A model generated the notes under the pieces. It did no database searches, was not told the origin of the DNA, and saw only the letters and a program-made list of their open reading frames with translations. From Aliikangiella sp. G2MR2-5 (lineage in GTDB: Bacteria > Pseudomonadota > Gammaproteobacteria > Enterobacterales > Kangiellaceae): a stretch of 64,000 nucleotides of DNA. Each line of letters opens with the position of its first letter. The first letter of the stretch is position 1. The position numbers and the translations under genes are program-made. Positions 27,485-35,475 of this stretch are shown piece after piece. The stretch lies in contig NZ_JADPQF010000001.1 of the NCBI RefSeq assembly GCF_015687155.1, positions 1,054,001-1,118,000 of the forward strand. The letters are read 5' to 3'.

Positions 27485-28335
27485 GTACCATTATTAAAGC
27501 TAAAGGTCTTTCCAAGAGCTATGGTTCGTTTGACGCGCTCAAAGGAGTCGACTTTTCAATTGAGCGTGGCCGGATTGTCGGACTGGTAGGGCCGAACGGT
27601 GCTGGAAAAACTACGGTTTTGAAGGCTATTTTGGGTTTGACCTCCTTCGACGGTGAGCTGGAAGTTCTCGGTCTGAATCCCTCCAGACAACGCCATCAGT
27701 TAATGCAGAAAGTTTGCTTTATTGCTGATGTGGCTTTACTGCCAAAGTGGTTAAAAGTTAAAGAAGCGGTTGAGTTTGTTACAGAGGTTCACCCACATTT
27801 CAACCTGGAAAGAGCAAAGCACTTTCTTGGTAAGACAAAGATTAACTGGAATTCCAAGGTTAAAGAGCTATCAAAAGGAATGGTAACTCAGCTACATCTG
27901 GCGTTGGTAATGTCTATCGAAGCCGAGCTTCTGGTTTTAGATGAGCCAACATTGGGTCTGGATATTTTGTATCGCAAAGAGTTTTATAACCAGCTGCTAG
28001 CGGAATTTTTTGACGAAGGTCGAAGTATTTTAGTCACCACTCACCAAATTGAGGAGGTAGAGAATTTACTGACTGATCTAATCTTCATTAAAGATGGTGA
28101 GATTGTTCTGGATTCCTCGATGGATGAAGTTGCTGATAAATACTTTGAAGTTATGGTAAGCCGCGATGATGCTGAAAAAGCAAAGTCACTCAACCCGTTA
28201 ATCGAAAGAGATGTATTTGGAAGAAAAGTATTCTTATTTGAAGGTGTTGATAGAAGTCAGCTAGAAGAACTGGGTGAAATCCATTCTCCAAGCGTAGCAG
28301 ATCTTTTCGTTGCGAAAATGAAGGAGGGCAAATAA
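27481..28335 (+). CDS. ABC transporter ATP-binding protein
   Basis: 284 residues with Walker A GPNGAGKT (37-44), signature LSKGM (130-134), Walker B LLVLDEP (about 150-156) and the H-loop VTTHQ. The signature glycine pair is altered from LSGGQ to LSKGM, as in other CcmA-like exporters of this type. It pairs with the downstream permease to form an ABC-2 exporter. Start overlaps the regulator stop, and its own stop overlaps the permease start, so the three genes are translationally coupled. Confidence 0.93.
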   Translation: MSTIIKAKGLSKSYGSFDALKGVDFSIERGRIVGLVGPNGAGKTTVLKAILGLTSFDGELEVLGLNPSRQRHQLMQKVCFIADVALLPKWLKVKEAVEFVTEVHPHFNLERAKHFLGKTKINWNSKVKELSKGMVTQLHLALVMSIEAELLVLDEPTLGLDILYRKEFYNQLLAEFFDEGRSILVTTHQIEEVENLLTDLIFIKDGEIVLDSSMDEVADKYFEVMVSRDDAEKAKSLNPLIERDVFGRKVFLFEGVDRSQLEELGEIHSPSVADLFVAKMKEGK

Positions 28336-29252
28336 TGAGAACCTTTAAAGCCTTATTGAAAAGAGAGTTCTGGGAGCACAAAGGTGGAATCTTCTATACT
28401 CCAGCGATCATGGCCGCGGTATTTGCGACAATGATGATTGTCTTTGGGTTTAGTGGTGACCACTTCGTGTTGAACGGAGAGCATAAGATAGACTTTAGTC
28501 AGAAGTTACCTACTGTTGTTGAGACTTTTGAAGCTACTCCTGATGAAGAGCGATCTAAGGGGGTCCAGATAGGCTTACACGGTACAGGTCTGGTATTTTC
28601 TCTAGTATCTCTCGTCATCTGCCTGTTTTATGCATTGGGTTCTTTATACGATGAACGAAAAGATAGAAGCATTCTTTTCTGGAAGTCGCTTCCTGTGTCA
28701 GACACAGTTACGGTGTTGAGTAAGTTTGTGTCTATCACCTTACTTGTACCTGTGAGTTACTTCATAGTGATTACCATATTTCAGGTGTTTTTCTTACTGT
28801 ATTTTACGGTTTTCTCATGGTTTGGCGGTAGCTCTGGAATAACCTTATGGGCGTCTTCCAATTTATTCGGAGTGATGTTCAATAACTTGCTACACCTCGT
28901 GTTGGCGAGCTTGTGGTTAGCACCGCTTTGGGCCTGGTTGATGTTAGCTTCTGCTTGGGCGAAGAAAGTTGCATTTCTGTGGGGTGGTTTACCAATCCTG
29001 ATGATTATCATTGCTGAGGGCTGGATATTTCAGACTAGTCGCTTCGCAGAGATGTTCGCAGAGCGGATAGGCAAGAGTGTGATGATTCAGAACTCACCAA
29101 TAAATAATCTGTTAGGTGGTGATATGTTTGACGGTATCACTTATACCGCTGGTGAAGTTCTGGGCGGAGCACCTTTCTGGGTTGGGTTGGGCGTTGCAGC
29201 CATATTTTTGGCCGGAGCTATCTACACTCGACGTTACCGGGATGAGGCTTAG
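28335..29252 (+). CDS. ABC-2 type permease
   Basis: 305 residues with about six membrane spans, beginning with the FKALLKREFWEHKGG amphipathic start and a large extracytoplasmic loop between the first two spans (about 47-85). The short YDERKDRSILFWKSLPVSD segment is the coupling-helix signature of ABC-2 permeases linked to YtrA regulators. The substrate is unknown; related systems respond to cell-wall antibiotics or membrane stress. Confidence 0.9.
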   Translation: MRTFKALLKREFWEHKGGIFYTPAIMAAVFATMMIVFGFSGDHFVLNGEHKIDFSQKLPTVVETFEATPDEERSKGVQIGLHGTGLVFSLVSLVICLFYALGSLYDERKDRSILFWKSLPVSDTVTVLSKFVSITLLVPVSYFIVITIFQVFFLLYFTVFSWFGGSSGITLWASSNLFGVMFNNLLHLVLASLWLAPLWAWLMLASAWAKKVAFLWGGLPILMIIIAEGWIFQTSRFAEMFAERIGKSVMIQNSPINNLLGGDMFDGITYTAGEVLGGAPFWVGLGVAAIFLAGAIYTRRYRDEA

Positions 29253-29299
29253 TTTAAAAGTTATAATCTCGTAACTTGATTTTCTGGTCAATCTATGTG

Positions 29300-29518
29300 A
29301 TGATTGACCAGTCTACGAAAAGGTATAAAAAAATGGTCTTAAACCGAAAAAGCGCAAAGAAAACAAGTAAAATCAGCCTGTTAGTAGCTGTAACAATGCT
29401 TACAACTATTGCTGCAGTACTACAAACGCAAGGTTATCCAATGGATCATCTGGCTGAAAATGGTGTGCAGATGTGTAAAACGGGTTTTATTGAGTTTTTA
29501 GGAGCAATGCTCTGGTAA
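29300..29518 (+). CDS. Small single-span protein at the end of the ABC operon
   Basis: 72 residues from an internal ATG at 29300 (the frame is open to 29276). It has a basic N-terminus rich in lysine, one hydrophobic segment (LLVAVTMLTTIAAVL) and a short tail ending GFIEFLGAMLW. It sits between the permease stop and a strong terminator, so it is transcribed with the operon if real. No family is recognised; coding status is moderately supported by position only. Confidence 0.5.
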   Translation: MIDQSTKRYKKMVLNRKSAKKTSKISLLVAVTMLTTIAAVLQTQGYPMDHLAENGVQMCKTGFIEFLGAMLW

Positions 29519-29544
29519 GCTCTGGAGACCATATAATTTATACC

Positions 29545-29569
29545 AAAGCGAGCATTGCTCGCTTTTTTT
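29545..29569 (+). terminator. Strong intrinsic terminator
   Basis: AAAGCGAGCA (29545-29554) and TGCTCGCTTT (29556-29565) form a perfect 10-bp inverted repeat followed by further T residues to 29569. It ends the ytrA-like ABC operon and may also serve the converging DUF2288 gene. Confidence 0.88.
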
Positions 29570-29611
29570 ATGGTTGAACAAAAATTTCGGTTAATTAATC
29601 CTGGTTTGGAC

Positions 29612-29995
29612 CTATGCCGGTTGGCAGAGCACGTAGGGCGCCACCACAAGAGTCCAAAACAGTGTATCTGCGGAGCAGTTCTTCTTTACCCAGGCAGGTG
29701 TTGCAAACTCGATTTGTTTGTTCGCGATCAGTACTTCAATTTCCTGGTGGTTATTATCCGCTATTAGTGCACCAACTTTTACCAGATCCGCTTCTTTGGC
29801 AACCCTAAGCAAATTTCCTTTAGCAAAGAAAAGCTCAAGCTCTTTCCATTTCAGCTTGGCTGTTTCCATATTAAGTTTTTCAAAATTAGTAAGCTCTACC
29901 GGGCTTTCTACATCGCCAATATTTTCCTCGGGTGCATGAGTAGTAGATTGGATGTTGGAAACACTAGATTGTTGAGTTTCACTTTCTTTAGACAC
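29612..29995 (-). CDS. DUF2288 family protein
   Basis: 127 residues. After a variable, acidic start, the conserved block LNMETAKLKWKELELFFAKGN leads into ADLVKVGALIADN and finishes with SADTLFWTLVVAPYVLCQ, the DUF2288 signature. The function is unknown. The start is a GTG at 29993-29995, six bases after AGGAG. It is a short cytoplasmic protein, alone between the terminator and the histidine kinase gene. Confidence 0.85.
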   Translation of the reverse strand: MSKESETQQSSVSNIQSTTHAPEENIGDVESPVELTNFEKLNMETAKLKWKELELFFAKGNLLRVAKEADLVKVGALIADNNHQEIEVLIANKQIEFATPAWVKKNCSADTLFWTLVVAPYVLCQPA

Positions 29996-30038
29996 AGCAG
30001 GCTCCTAAAGTCAGAATATGCATTTGTAAACGTGCTGA

Positions 30039-32192
30039 TTATACCAGATTTTTACTTTTGGGAAGACGGATTGAAAAAATGCTGCCTTGTTTAACGCCCG
30101 GTGCGTATTCAAGTGTGCCCTGATGAAGCTGGATCAATGCCTTACTAATACTCAGTCCTATACCAGCTCCGCCATACTCGGTATTTTGACCGCCGACCTG
30201 TGAGAACGTATCAAAAATGTATTTTTCCTGTTCTGGCGGAATTCCTACTCCAGTATCGATGACATTTATTTCTATATCATTTTCACAATCTTTTAGTTGG
30301 ATAAAGACACCCCCATGTTTGGTGTATTTTATCGCGTTTCCAATTAAATTAAATAAAACCTGCTCGATTTTTGATTGATCGAGGGACAGTATGACAGGGT
30401 TTTCGGGAATATTCGTTTTCAGATATAGTCCTTTCTCCTGCGTAAGTGGTTTTATTTGAGATACTGCAGAAGTTATTAAGCGGCCGAGATCGGTATTGTT
30501 TTTATTTAATGAAAGCTGTCCTCGATTAAAAGAGGACATATCCAGAATGTTTTTAAGCAGACTAGTAAGACGAATACCACAGGATGTAATGATTTTAAGG
30601 CTTTCCCTTGATTCTTGAGAAAGAGAGGGTTCAGAGAATTCGATCGCTTGTGTTAATCCTACAATTCCATTAATTGGTGTAAGTAGTTCATGTGAAGTGC
30701 TTGAAAGGAAGTTATCTTTCATTTTGTCGAGTTCTACCAGTTCCTGATTAACCTTTTCTTTTTGAATTAGGTTACGTCTCATTATAAAGACAATAAGAAC
30801 AAGAATTACGGTAATAAATATAACAAAAGCGACCACAAGCCAAATGCGACTTAACGAAAGTTCTTTGTTCAGTATTTCCTGCTGTAGAGCCTTTTCCTGT
30901 ATTAGCTTTTCCGCTTCTTGCCTGTGAAGCTCGATTGATTTTTGAGCTTCAAGATTGCGAATTTGCTGTTTCGCTTTTTCTGCGCTTATTTCGGCTTGCG
31001 TTTGATGATATAGCTTGAAATTATCATAGGCCAGTTGATATTCGCCGGAGCGTTGGTAAATTTCCGATAATAGAAGGTAACTTTCTAGTTGAGTTTGTTT
31101 CTCTTTGGCTTCGATAGAGTGTTGCAAGCCTTGTTGAGAGAAATCTTTAGCTTTCTGAATTTTTTCCTGGGCAAGATATAGTCTGGCCAGCGCAAGGCTG
31201 ATATCAGCCTTTAAGATAAGAGAGTCAAGTTGATTAGTGATTTTTTGAGATTCTAGAAGATATTCTTCAGCCTTATCAATATTTTTCTGTTTCAAATATA
31301 GCTTACCAATTTCTCGATGAGAAATAGCGATTCCATGTTTATTTTCATTTCTTTTTTCATATTCTAATGAACTCAGGTAGAAATCGAGGGCTGTATCGAA
31401 ACTTTTCTTTTTTTCATGTAGTTGACCAAGGTTGTGAAGTGGTGCTGCGAGGTTGCTATTTGGAAGGTTTTCCATTAAAACTATCGCTTTTTTATACTGC
31501 TTTTCAGCGAGTTCTATTTTGTCAAGATCATTGTAAATAACTCCAAGACTGTTGTAGGCATTTGCCAGGCTCTCAGATTTAATACCGAGCTCTTCCTTTA
31601 TCTGAATAGACTGTGTGTAGTAGTCTAAAGTTTTCTCCGGGTACCCCATATGACGATACATCAGTCCGATATTGTGTAGTGTAGACGAAATATCATTTTT
31701 TAATCCTAGCTTCTCAGCGATCTTCAAATTATTTTCTAGATTGATCAAAGCAAGGTCGAGCTTCCCCTGAAACCAGTATGCTTCGGCTATTCTGCTATAA
31801 ATTGTCATTTGAGTTTTTGCCAAATTATACTTCTCTGCCAGGCTTAGTGAGCGGTTTGCAGTAATAATTGCCTGATCATACTTTTCTAAATCAAGATATA
31901 TTGTTGCCTGCGAAATCAGAAAGTTTGCCAGTTGTTCAAACTCTTCTTCGGCAGAAAGTTGACTTATTATTTCATTACCTAGCTTAAGCTTTTTCTCAAG
32001 GTTTTGCTCCTTGTCATAGATTTGAGCCTTTTGATTGAGTGTGAGTTCAAGACTGGCCGGTGGCGTGTTATCTGAGTAGGGGATTGCTTTAAGCCTGGGA
32101 CATGGCACTATTAGCAGAAAACTAGTTAGAAAACAGACAAATAATTTTGCAGTAGACTTATTCCTGGTATTCTCAAAATTTAAAGTGACCAA
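30039..32192 (-). CDS. TPR-containing sensor histidine kinase
   Basis: 717 residues. A signal-like segment (about 14-37) leads to a periplasmic helical region with at least six tetratricopeptide repeats (about 80-395), a coiled coil rich in glutamate and lysine (about 400-445), one membrane span (about 451-471), then HisKA with H501 in TSHELLTPING and a HATPase domain with DTGVGIPP (G1) and GGAGIGLSISKAL (G2). It senses something through the TPRs and phosphorylates a response regulator. No receiver domain or regulator gene is adjacent. The start is a TTG, five bases after AGAGG. Confidence 0.9.
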   Translation of the reverse strand: MVTLNFENTRNKSTAKLFVCFLTSFLLIVPCPRLKAIPYSDNTPPASLELTLNQKAQIYDKEQNLEKKLKLGNEIISQLSAEEEFEQLANFLISQATIYLDLEKYDQAIITANRSLSLAEKYNLAKTQMTIYSRIAEAYWFQGKLDLALINLENNLKIAEKLGLKNDISSTLHNIGLMYRHMGYPEKTLDYYTQSIQIKEELGIKSESLANAYNSLGVIYNDLDKIELAEKQYKKAIVLMENLPNSNLAAPLHNLGQLHEKKKSFDTALDFYLSSLEYEKRNENKHGIAISHREIGKLYLKQKNIDKAEEYLLESQKITNQLDSLILKADISLALARLYLAQEKIQKAKDFSQQGLQHSIEAKEKQTQLESYLLLSEIYQRSGEYQLAYDNFKLYHQTQAEISAEKAKQQIRNLEAQKSIELHRQEAEKLIQEKALQQEILNKELSLSRIWLVVAFVIFITVILVLIVFIMRRNLIQKEKVNQELVELDKMKDNFLSSTSHELLTPINGIVGLTQAIEFSEPSLSQESRESLKIITSCGIRLTSLLKNILDMSSFNRGQLSLNKNNTDLGRLITSAVSQIKPLTQEKGLYLKTNIPENPVILSLDQSKIEQVLFNLIGNAIKYTKHGGVFIQLKDCENDIEINVIDTGVGIPPEQEKYIFDTFSQVGGQNTEYGGAGIGLSISKALIQLHQGTLEYAPGVKQGSIFSIRLPKSKNLV

Positions 32193-32478
32193 ATTGACCT
32201 CTATCGTGTCTATGGTAATAATGACGGTGGTTACACCTTGTTTTAACGTTATCGCTTTTTGGGCTCAGAGTCTGTGATATTACTTATTATAGATATTGAT
32301 CTCGATAAAAATGCCGGAAAAGCAAATAATGGTGCAATCCTACTAGTTTAGTACGAATTCAATCAGGGATGATATCTCTATTTTGAATAAGCGAAAAGGG
32401 GTAACTACTCATATCACGCTCTCCTGAATAAACCAGGAGGCTTTTTTTATCATTCGGGTTTCGATGAGGAAAATAAGT
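32193..32478. other. Divergent regulatory region with an orphan terminator
   Basis: Nearly 290 bases between the histidine kinase and the exported-protein gene. The main feature is the terminator-like hairpin at 32421-32448, described separately. A near-FNR sequence TTGATCTCGATAAA at 32296-32309 is noted but weak. No open frame here is convincing. Confidence 0.5.
32421..32448 (+). terminator. Orphan intrinsic terminator upstream of a gene
   Basis: CTCCTG (32421-32426) and CAGGAG (32434-32439) pair across a 7-base loop and are followed by GCTTTTTTT. It lies only 31 bases before the exported-protein start and no plus-strand gene precedes it, so it may end a small RNA or act as an attenuator in the leader. 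Confidence 0.65.
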
Positions 32479-32979
32479 ATGTTCAGACCACTTCTATTAG
32501 TGTTGATTGTTTTAAGTTCTGGTGGCTGTGGCGTGACAACCGCGCAGGCATCAGAATTGAATATCGAGCTTATTGAAGCTAAAGGATTTACTGATATTTA
32601 TGTAAGCGGAAAAAGCAAAAAGCGAAGTATTGAACAGATTGGCAAAGAAGTTAATGCTCTTTTTAGTGAAGTTATGAATCCGCTTCTGGATGAGGGAATA
32701 GGCGTCGATATTAAAATAATTAATATCGACTTACCCGGCTATATTGACTATATGCGTGGAGATGGAAATAGAGATATTCGAATTATAAAGGATATGTCGA
32801 TATATAAGATGAAATTCAAATTCCGATTAACTTCTGATTCGGGAGAGTTGATTACAGAAGGAGAGTACTCAATTAAAGAGTTTCTTGATGGACGCGCTAC
32901 AAGAATCGGAATAAACAAATACAGTAGTATCTATTACTTCAAACCGCATCTTGAAAAATGGATTAAGTCGCTTAGATGA
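32479..32979 (+). CDS. Exported hypothetical protein, possible lipoprotein
   Basis: 166 residues from the ATG at 32479, which follows GAGGA at good spacing; an ATG at 32464 is the alternative. The N-terminus is a signal sequence (residues 3-14 hydrophobic). SGGC with C17 could be a lipobox, or signal peptidase I could cut after AQA at residue 24. The mature part is small, with alternating strands and helices. I do not recognise the family. Confidence 0.65.
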   Translation: MFRPLLLVLIVLSSGGCGVTTAQASELNIELIEAKGFTDIYVSGKSKKRSIEQIGKEVNALFSEVMNPLLDEGIGVDIKIINIDLPGYIDYMRGDGNRDIRIIKDMSIYKMKFKFRLTSDSGELITEGEYSIKEFLDGRATRIGINKYSSIYYFKPHLEKWIKSLR

Positions 32980-33042
32980 GATTTTCAGGTTCTGCTAATA
33001 CTGATATATGAACGAGAAAATATTTACGCTAGCTTTAAATAG

Positions 33043-33774
33043 TTAAGGCGAAGTTTGGTGCGAGGATATTTCATCTAATGTTTGTACCTCATCTAATGTT
33101 TGCACCTCGTCATCACTTGCAAACCCTTTTTGGCTGATACCTTCATCAATATAGTTTTTTATGGCTACTAATATTCCCAGGCCAATAAAAGCGCCTGGTG
33201 GAAGTATCGCGAACAGAAACTTCTGATCTGTCAGGTAAAAATGCAAAGTCAGATCTTTAGCCCATTCCCCAAATAGCAGGTGGGCTCCATCCAAAATTGT
33301 ACCTTGGCCTACAAATTCTCTAATCGCACCAAGTAACATTAGTACCAGAGTAAAACCTACTCCCTGTGATAAACCATCCATAAATGCAGGTATCGGACTG
33401 TTTCTGCTGGCAAAAGCTTCAGCCCGTCCAATAATGGTACAGTTGGTCACTATTAAAGGAATGAATATACCAAGAATCAAATAGAGTTCATAAGTAAAAG
33501 CATTCATTAGGAGTTGAACATTGGTTACAAAAGACGCTATTAGCATAACGAAAATGGGGATACGGATTTCTTTGGGGATATGCTTGCGGATAATGGAAAC
33601 AGTGACATTTGAACCTATAAGGACAAATGTAGTTGCAATACCCAGACCAAGACCGTTTATTAATGTTCCGGTAACCGCTAGAAGGGGACAAAGTCCCAAT
33701 AGTTGAACAAGAGCCGCATTATTGTCCCAAAGCCCGTCTCGGATAACTTTTCGATTTTCTTCAATTAGTTTCAT
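33043..33774 (-). CDS. rnfE: Rnf complex subunit RnfE (RsxE)
   Basis: 243 residues with about six membrane spans and the signatures [14 protein letters not shown] and [14 protein letters not shown]. RnfE and RnfA form the core that holds an intramembrane 2Fe-2S centre. The C-terminus is odd: a hexapeptide, TLDEVQ, occurs twice and is followed by TLDEIS, encoded by an 18-bp tandem duplication at 33071-33106. Its start overlaps the rnfG stop by four bases. Last gene of rnfABCDGE. Confidence 0.95.
   Translation of the reverse strand: MKLIEENRKVIRDGLWDNNAALVQLLGLCPLLAVTGTLINGLGLGIATTFVLIGSNVTVSIIRKHIPKEIRIPIFVMLIASFVTNVQLLMNAFTYELYLILGIFIPLIVTNCTIIGRAEAFASRNSPIPAFMDGLSQGVGFTLVLMLLGAIREFVGQGTILDGAHLLFGEWAKDLTLHFYLTDQKFLFAILPPGAFIGLGILVAIKNYIDEGISQKGFASDDEVQTLDEVQTLDEISSHQTSP
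33071..33106. repeat. 18-bp in-frame tandem duplication in rnfE
   Basis: TCATCTAATGTTTGTACC at 33071-33088 is repeated with one change at 33089-33106, adding six residues to the cytoplasmic tail without a frameshift. Confidence 0.9.
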
Positions 33775-34430
33775 GATTTACTAGCTGAACACTGATTCTT
33801 TGCATCAAACAGAGTTGTTTGATTTTGTTGATAGAAAAGCAGTGCGTTTTTTACCGCTTTAATTACTGCTCTGGGAGTAATTGTTGCGCCTGTGAGCGCA
33901 TCAAACTTACCGCCATCTTTTTTTACCGACCAGCTTTTATCCTCTGGAATAATCAAAGATTTCCCGCGAAAGCCTTCAATCCATTCTGACTTCTCTATTT
34001 CGATCTTATCACCCAGGCCCGGTGTTTCCTGATGTTCGGTAATTCTAACTCCAGCAAGGGTGCCGTCTTTATAAATGCCTATCACCATTTTAATTTTACC
34101 TGCGTATCCATCAGGTGCGACGCTTGTTAAAAATACCGCATGGTTCTGACCAGCATTGCGCATCCGGTAGATTTTTACTTCAGACTGCGGTCCGAGTAAT
34201 GGAACGTCAGTTAGTAATTTGCAGTCGTGATATACATCGTTGTCGTATTCTGTCCTGTTGACTATTTCATTCAACCGTCTTGCCATAGCCGCTTCGATTT
34301 CTTCGGCTATTTTATCTTTTGTAATTAAATGAACCAGCGCAATCAGTCCAGTGGAAACCGCTGCGAATAAAGCCAGCATCAGACCGTTACGGTTACTCGC
34401 TTTTAAAACGTTGTCAGCCTGGTCAGACAT
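33771..34430 (-). CDS. rnfG: Rnf complex subunit RnfG (RsxG)
   Basis: 219 residues from the ATG at 34430 with AAGGAAA upstream; the frame is open to 34454. One membrane span (about 15-36) anchors a periplasmic FMN-binding domain with TPGLGDKIE and the flavinylation motif T180-G-A-T183, where FMN is attached by a phosphoester bond through ApbE. It relays electrons within the Rnf complex. It overlaps the end of rnfD by eight bases. Confidence 0.95.
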   Translation of the reverse strand: MSDQADNVLKASNRNGLMLALFAAVSTGLIALVHLITKDKIAEEIEAAMARRLNEIVNRTEYDNDVYHDCKLLTDVPLLGPQSEVKIYRMRNAGQNHAVFLTSVAPDGYAGKIKMVIGIYKDGTLAGVRITEHQETPGLGDKIEIEKSEWIEGFRGKSLIIPEDKSWSVKKDGGKFDALTGATITPRAVIKAVKNALLFYQQNQTTLFDAKNQCSASKS

Positions 34431-35475
34431 TAGTGTTTCCTTGCCGATGGCCATAGATTACTGGCCTGGTGTAATGATCAATAGTTGGAGCCGCGAGATT
34501 TAACAATAGCACAGCAAAACCCATTGCTTCTGGATAGCCGCCAAAAGTCCTGATAGTCACAACAAAAAAACCTATTAGTACTCCATAGATTAAGCGACCT
34601 TTTGGTGTTGTTGAAGCTGAAACTGGATCGGTAGCAATAAAAAATGCGCCCAACATTGTAGCACCTGTTGTAAGGTGGAAAACTGGAGTACTGAAGCGCT
34701 CTGCATCGAACCAGTTGAGCAATGCACTGGTAACAATGATTGATGCCAATACAGCGAAGGGAATTTGCCAACGAATAGTTTTGGTTGCCAAAAGCAGTAA
34801 TCCGCCGAATAGAAATCCGTAATTGACCCAGTTCCAACCAATCAGGTTTGTGTTGTACATTGGGTCGGTAACTATTTCAGATGAAATTTTTCCCATCGTA
34901 TGCGCGGTTTTTACATGGTCAAGAGGCGTAGCCATAGTAAAGCCATCAGCAACTGTTCTAAAGTCAGCCACCGTCAGGCCGCGACTGGTTTCAGATAAAA
35001 AAATTAACTGTAAAGACTCAGTGAAATTCGGAAAGTGACTGGCTATTTCAGTTGAAGGAAGCCAGGCTGTCATTTCAACCGGGAAAGAAATTAATAGTAG
35101 TACATAACCCACCATTGCCGGGTTAAACGGGTTGAATCCCAGACCTCCATAAAGCTGTTTAGCAAAAATAATCGCAAAACTCACACCAACAATACTCATC
35201 CAGAATGGAAGCGTTGGCGGAATAGCAAGTCCCAACAGGATCCCGGTTAAAGTAGCCGAGTTGTCCTTGAGCGCGTCCAGAGCACGGCCTCTGAACTTCA
35301 AGAATAATAGTTCACTTAAATTGGCTACCAGTGCACAAAGAACAAGATTGATTAGCACACCATAGCCGAAATAAAAACACTGTATGGCTGCGCCAGGAAT
35401 TAGCGCACCTATGACTAATAGCATTACTTTATCTGTCGATAACGCATGGTGAAAGAAGGGAGAAGAGAGTCGCAT
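34423..35475 (-). CDS. rnfD: Rnf complex subunit RnfD (RsxD)
   Basis: 350 residues with about nine to ten membrane spans. The segment DGFTMATPLDHVKT near residues 177-190 carries the threonine (T183) that would bind FMN; the usual S/T-G-A-T is T-M-A-T here. GGLGFNPFNPAMVGY and FFIATDPVSASTTPKGRLIYG are typical of RnfD/NqrB. It takes part in ion translocation coupled to ferredoxin:NAD+ electron transfer. The start overlaps the rnfC stop by one base. Confidence 0.95.
   Translation of the reverse strand: MRLSSPFFHHALSTDKVMLLVIGALIPGAAIQCFYFGYGVLINLVLCALVANLSELLFLKFRGRALDALKDNSATLTGILLGLAIPPTLPFWMSIVGVSFAIIFAKQLYGGLGFNPFNPAMVGYVLLLISFPVEMTAWLPSTEIASHFPNFTESLQLIFLSETSRGLTVADFRTVADGFTMATPLDHVKTAHTMGKISSEIVTDPMYNTNLIGWNWVNYGFLFGGLLLLATKTIRWQIPFAVLASIIVTSALLNWFDAERFSTPVFHLTTGATMLGAFFIATDPVSASTTPKGRLIYGVLIGFFVVTIRTFGGYPEAMGFAVLLLNLAAPTIDHYTRPVIYGHRQGNTNV

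Noticed and set aside
32296-32309. FNR-like TTGATCTCGATAAA between the kinase and exported-protein genes
   Set aside because: Only one half-site is intact, the context gives no support, and such matches are expected by chance in AT-rich DNA.
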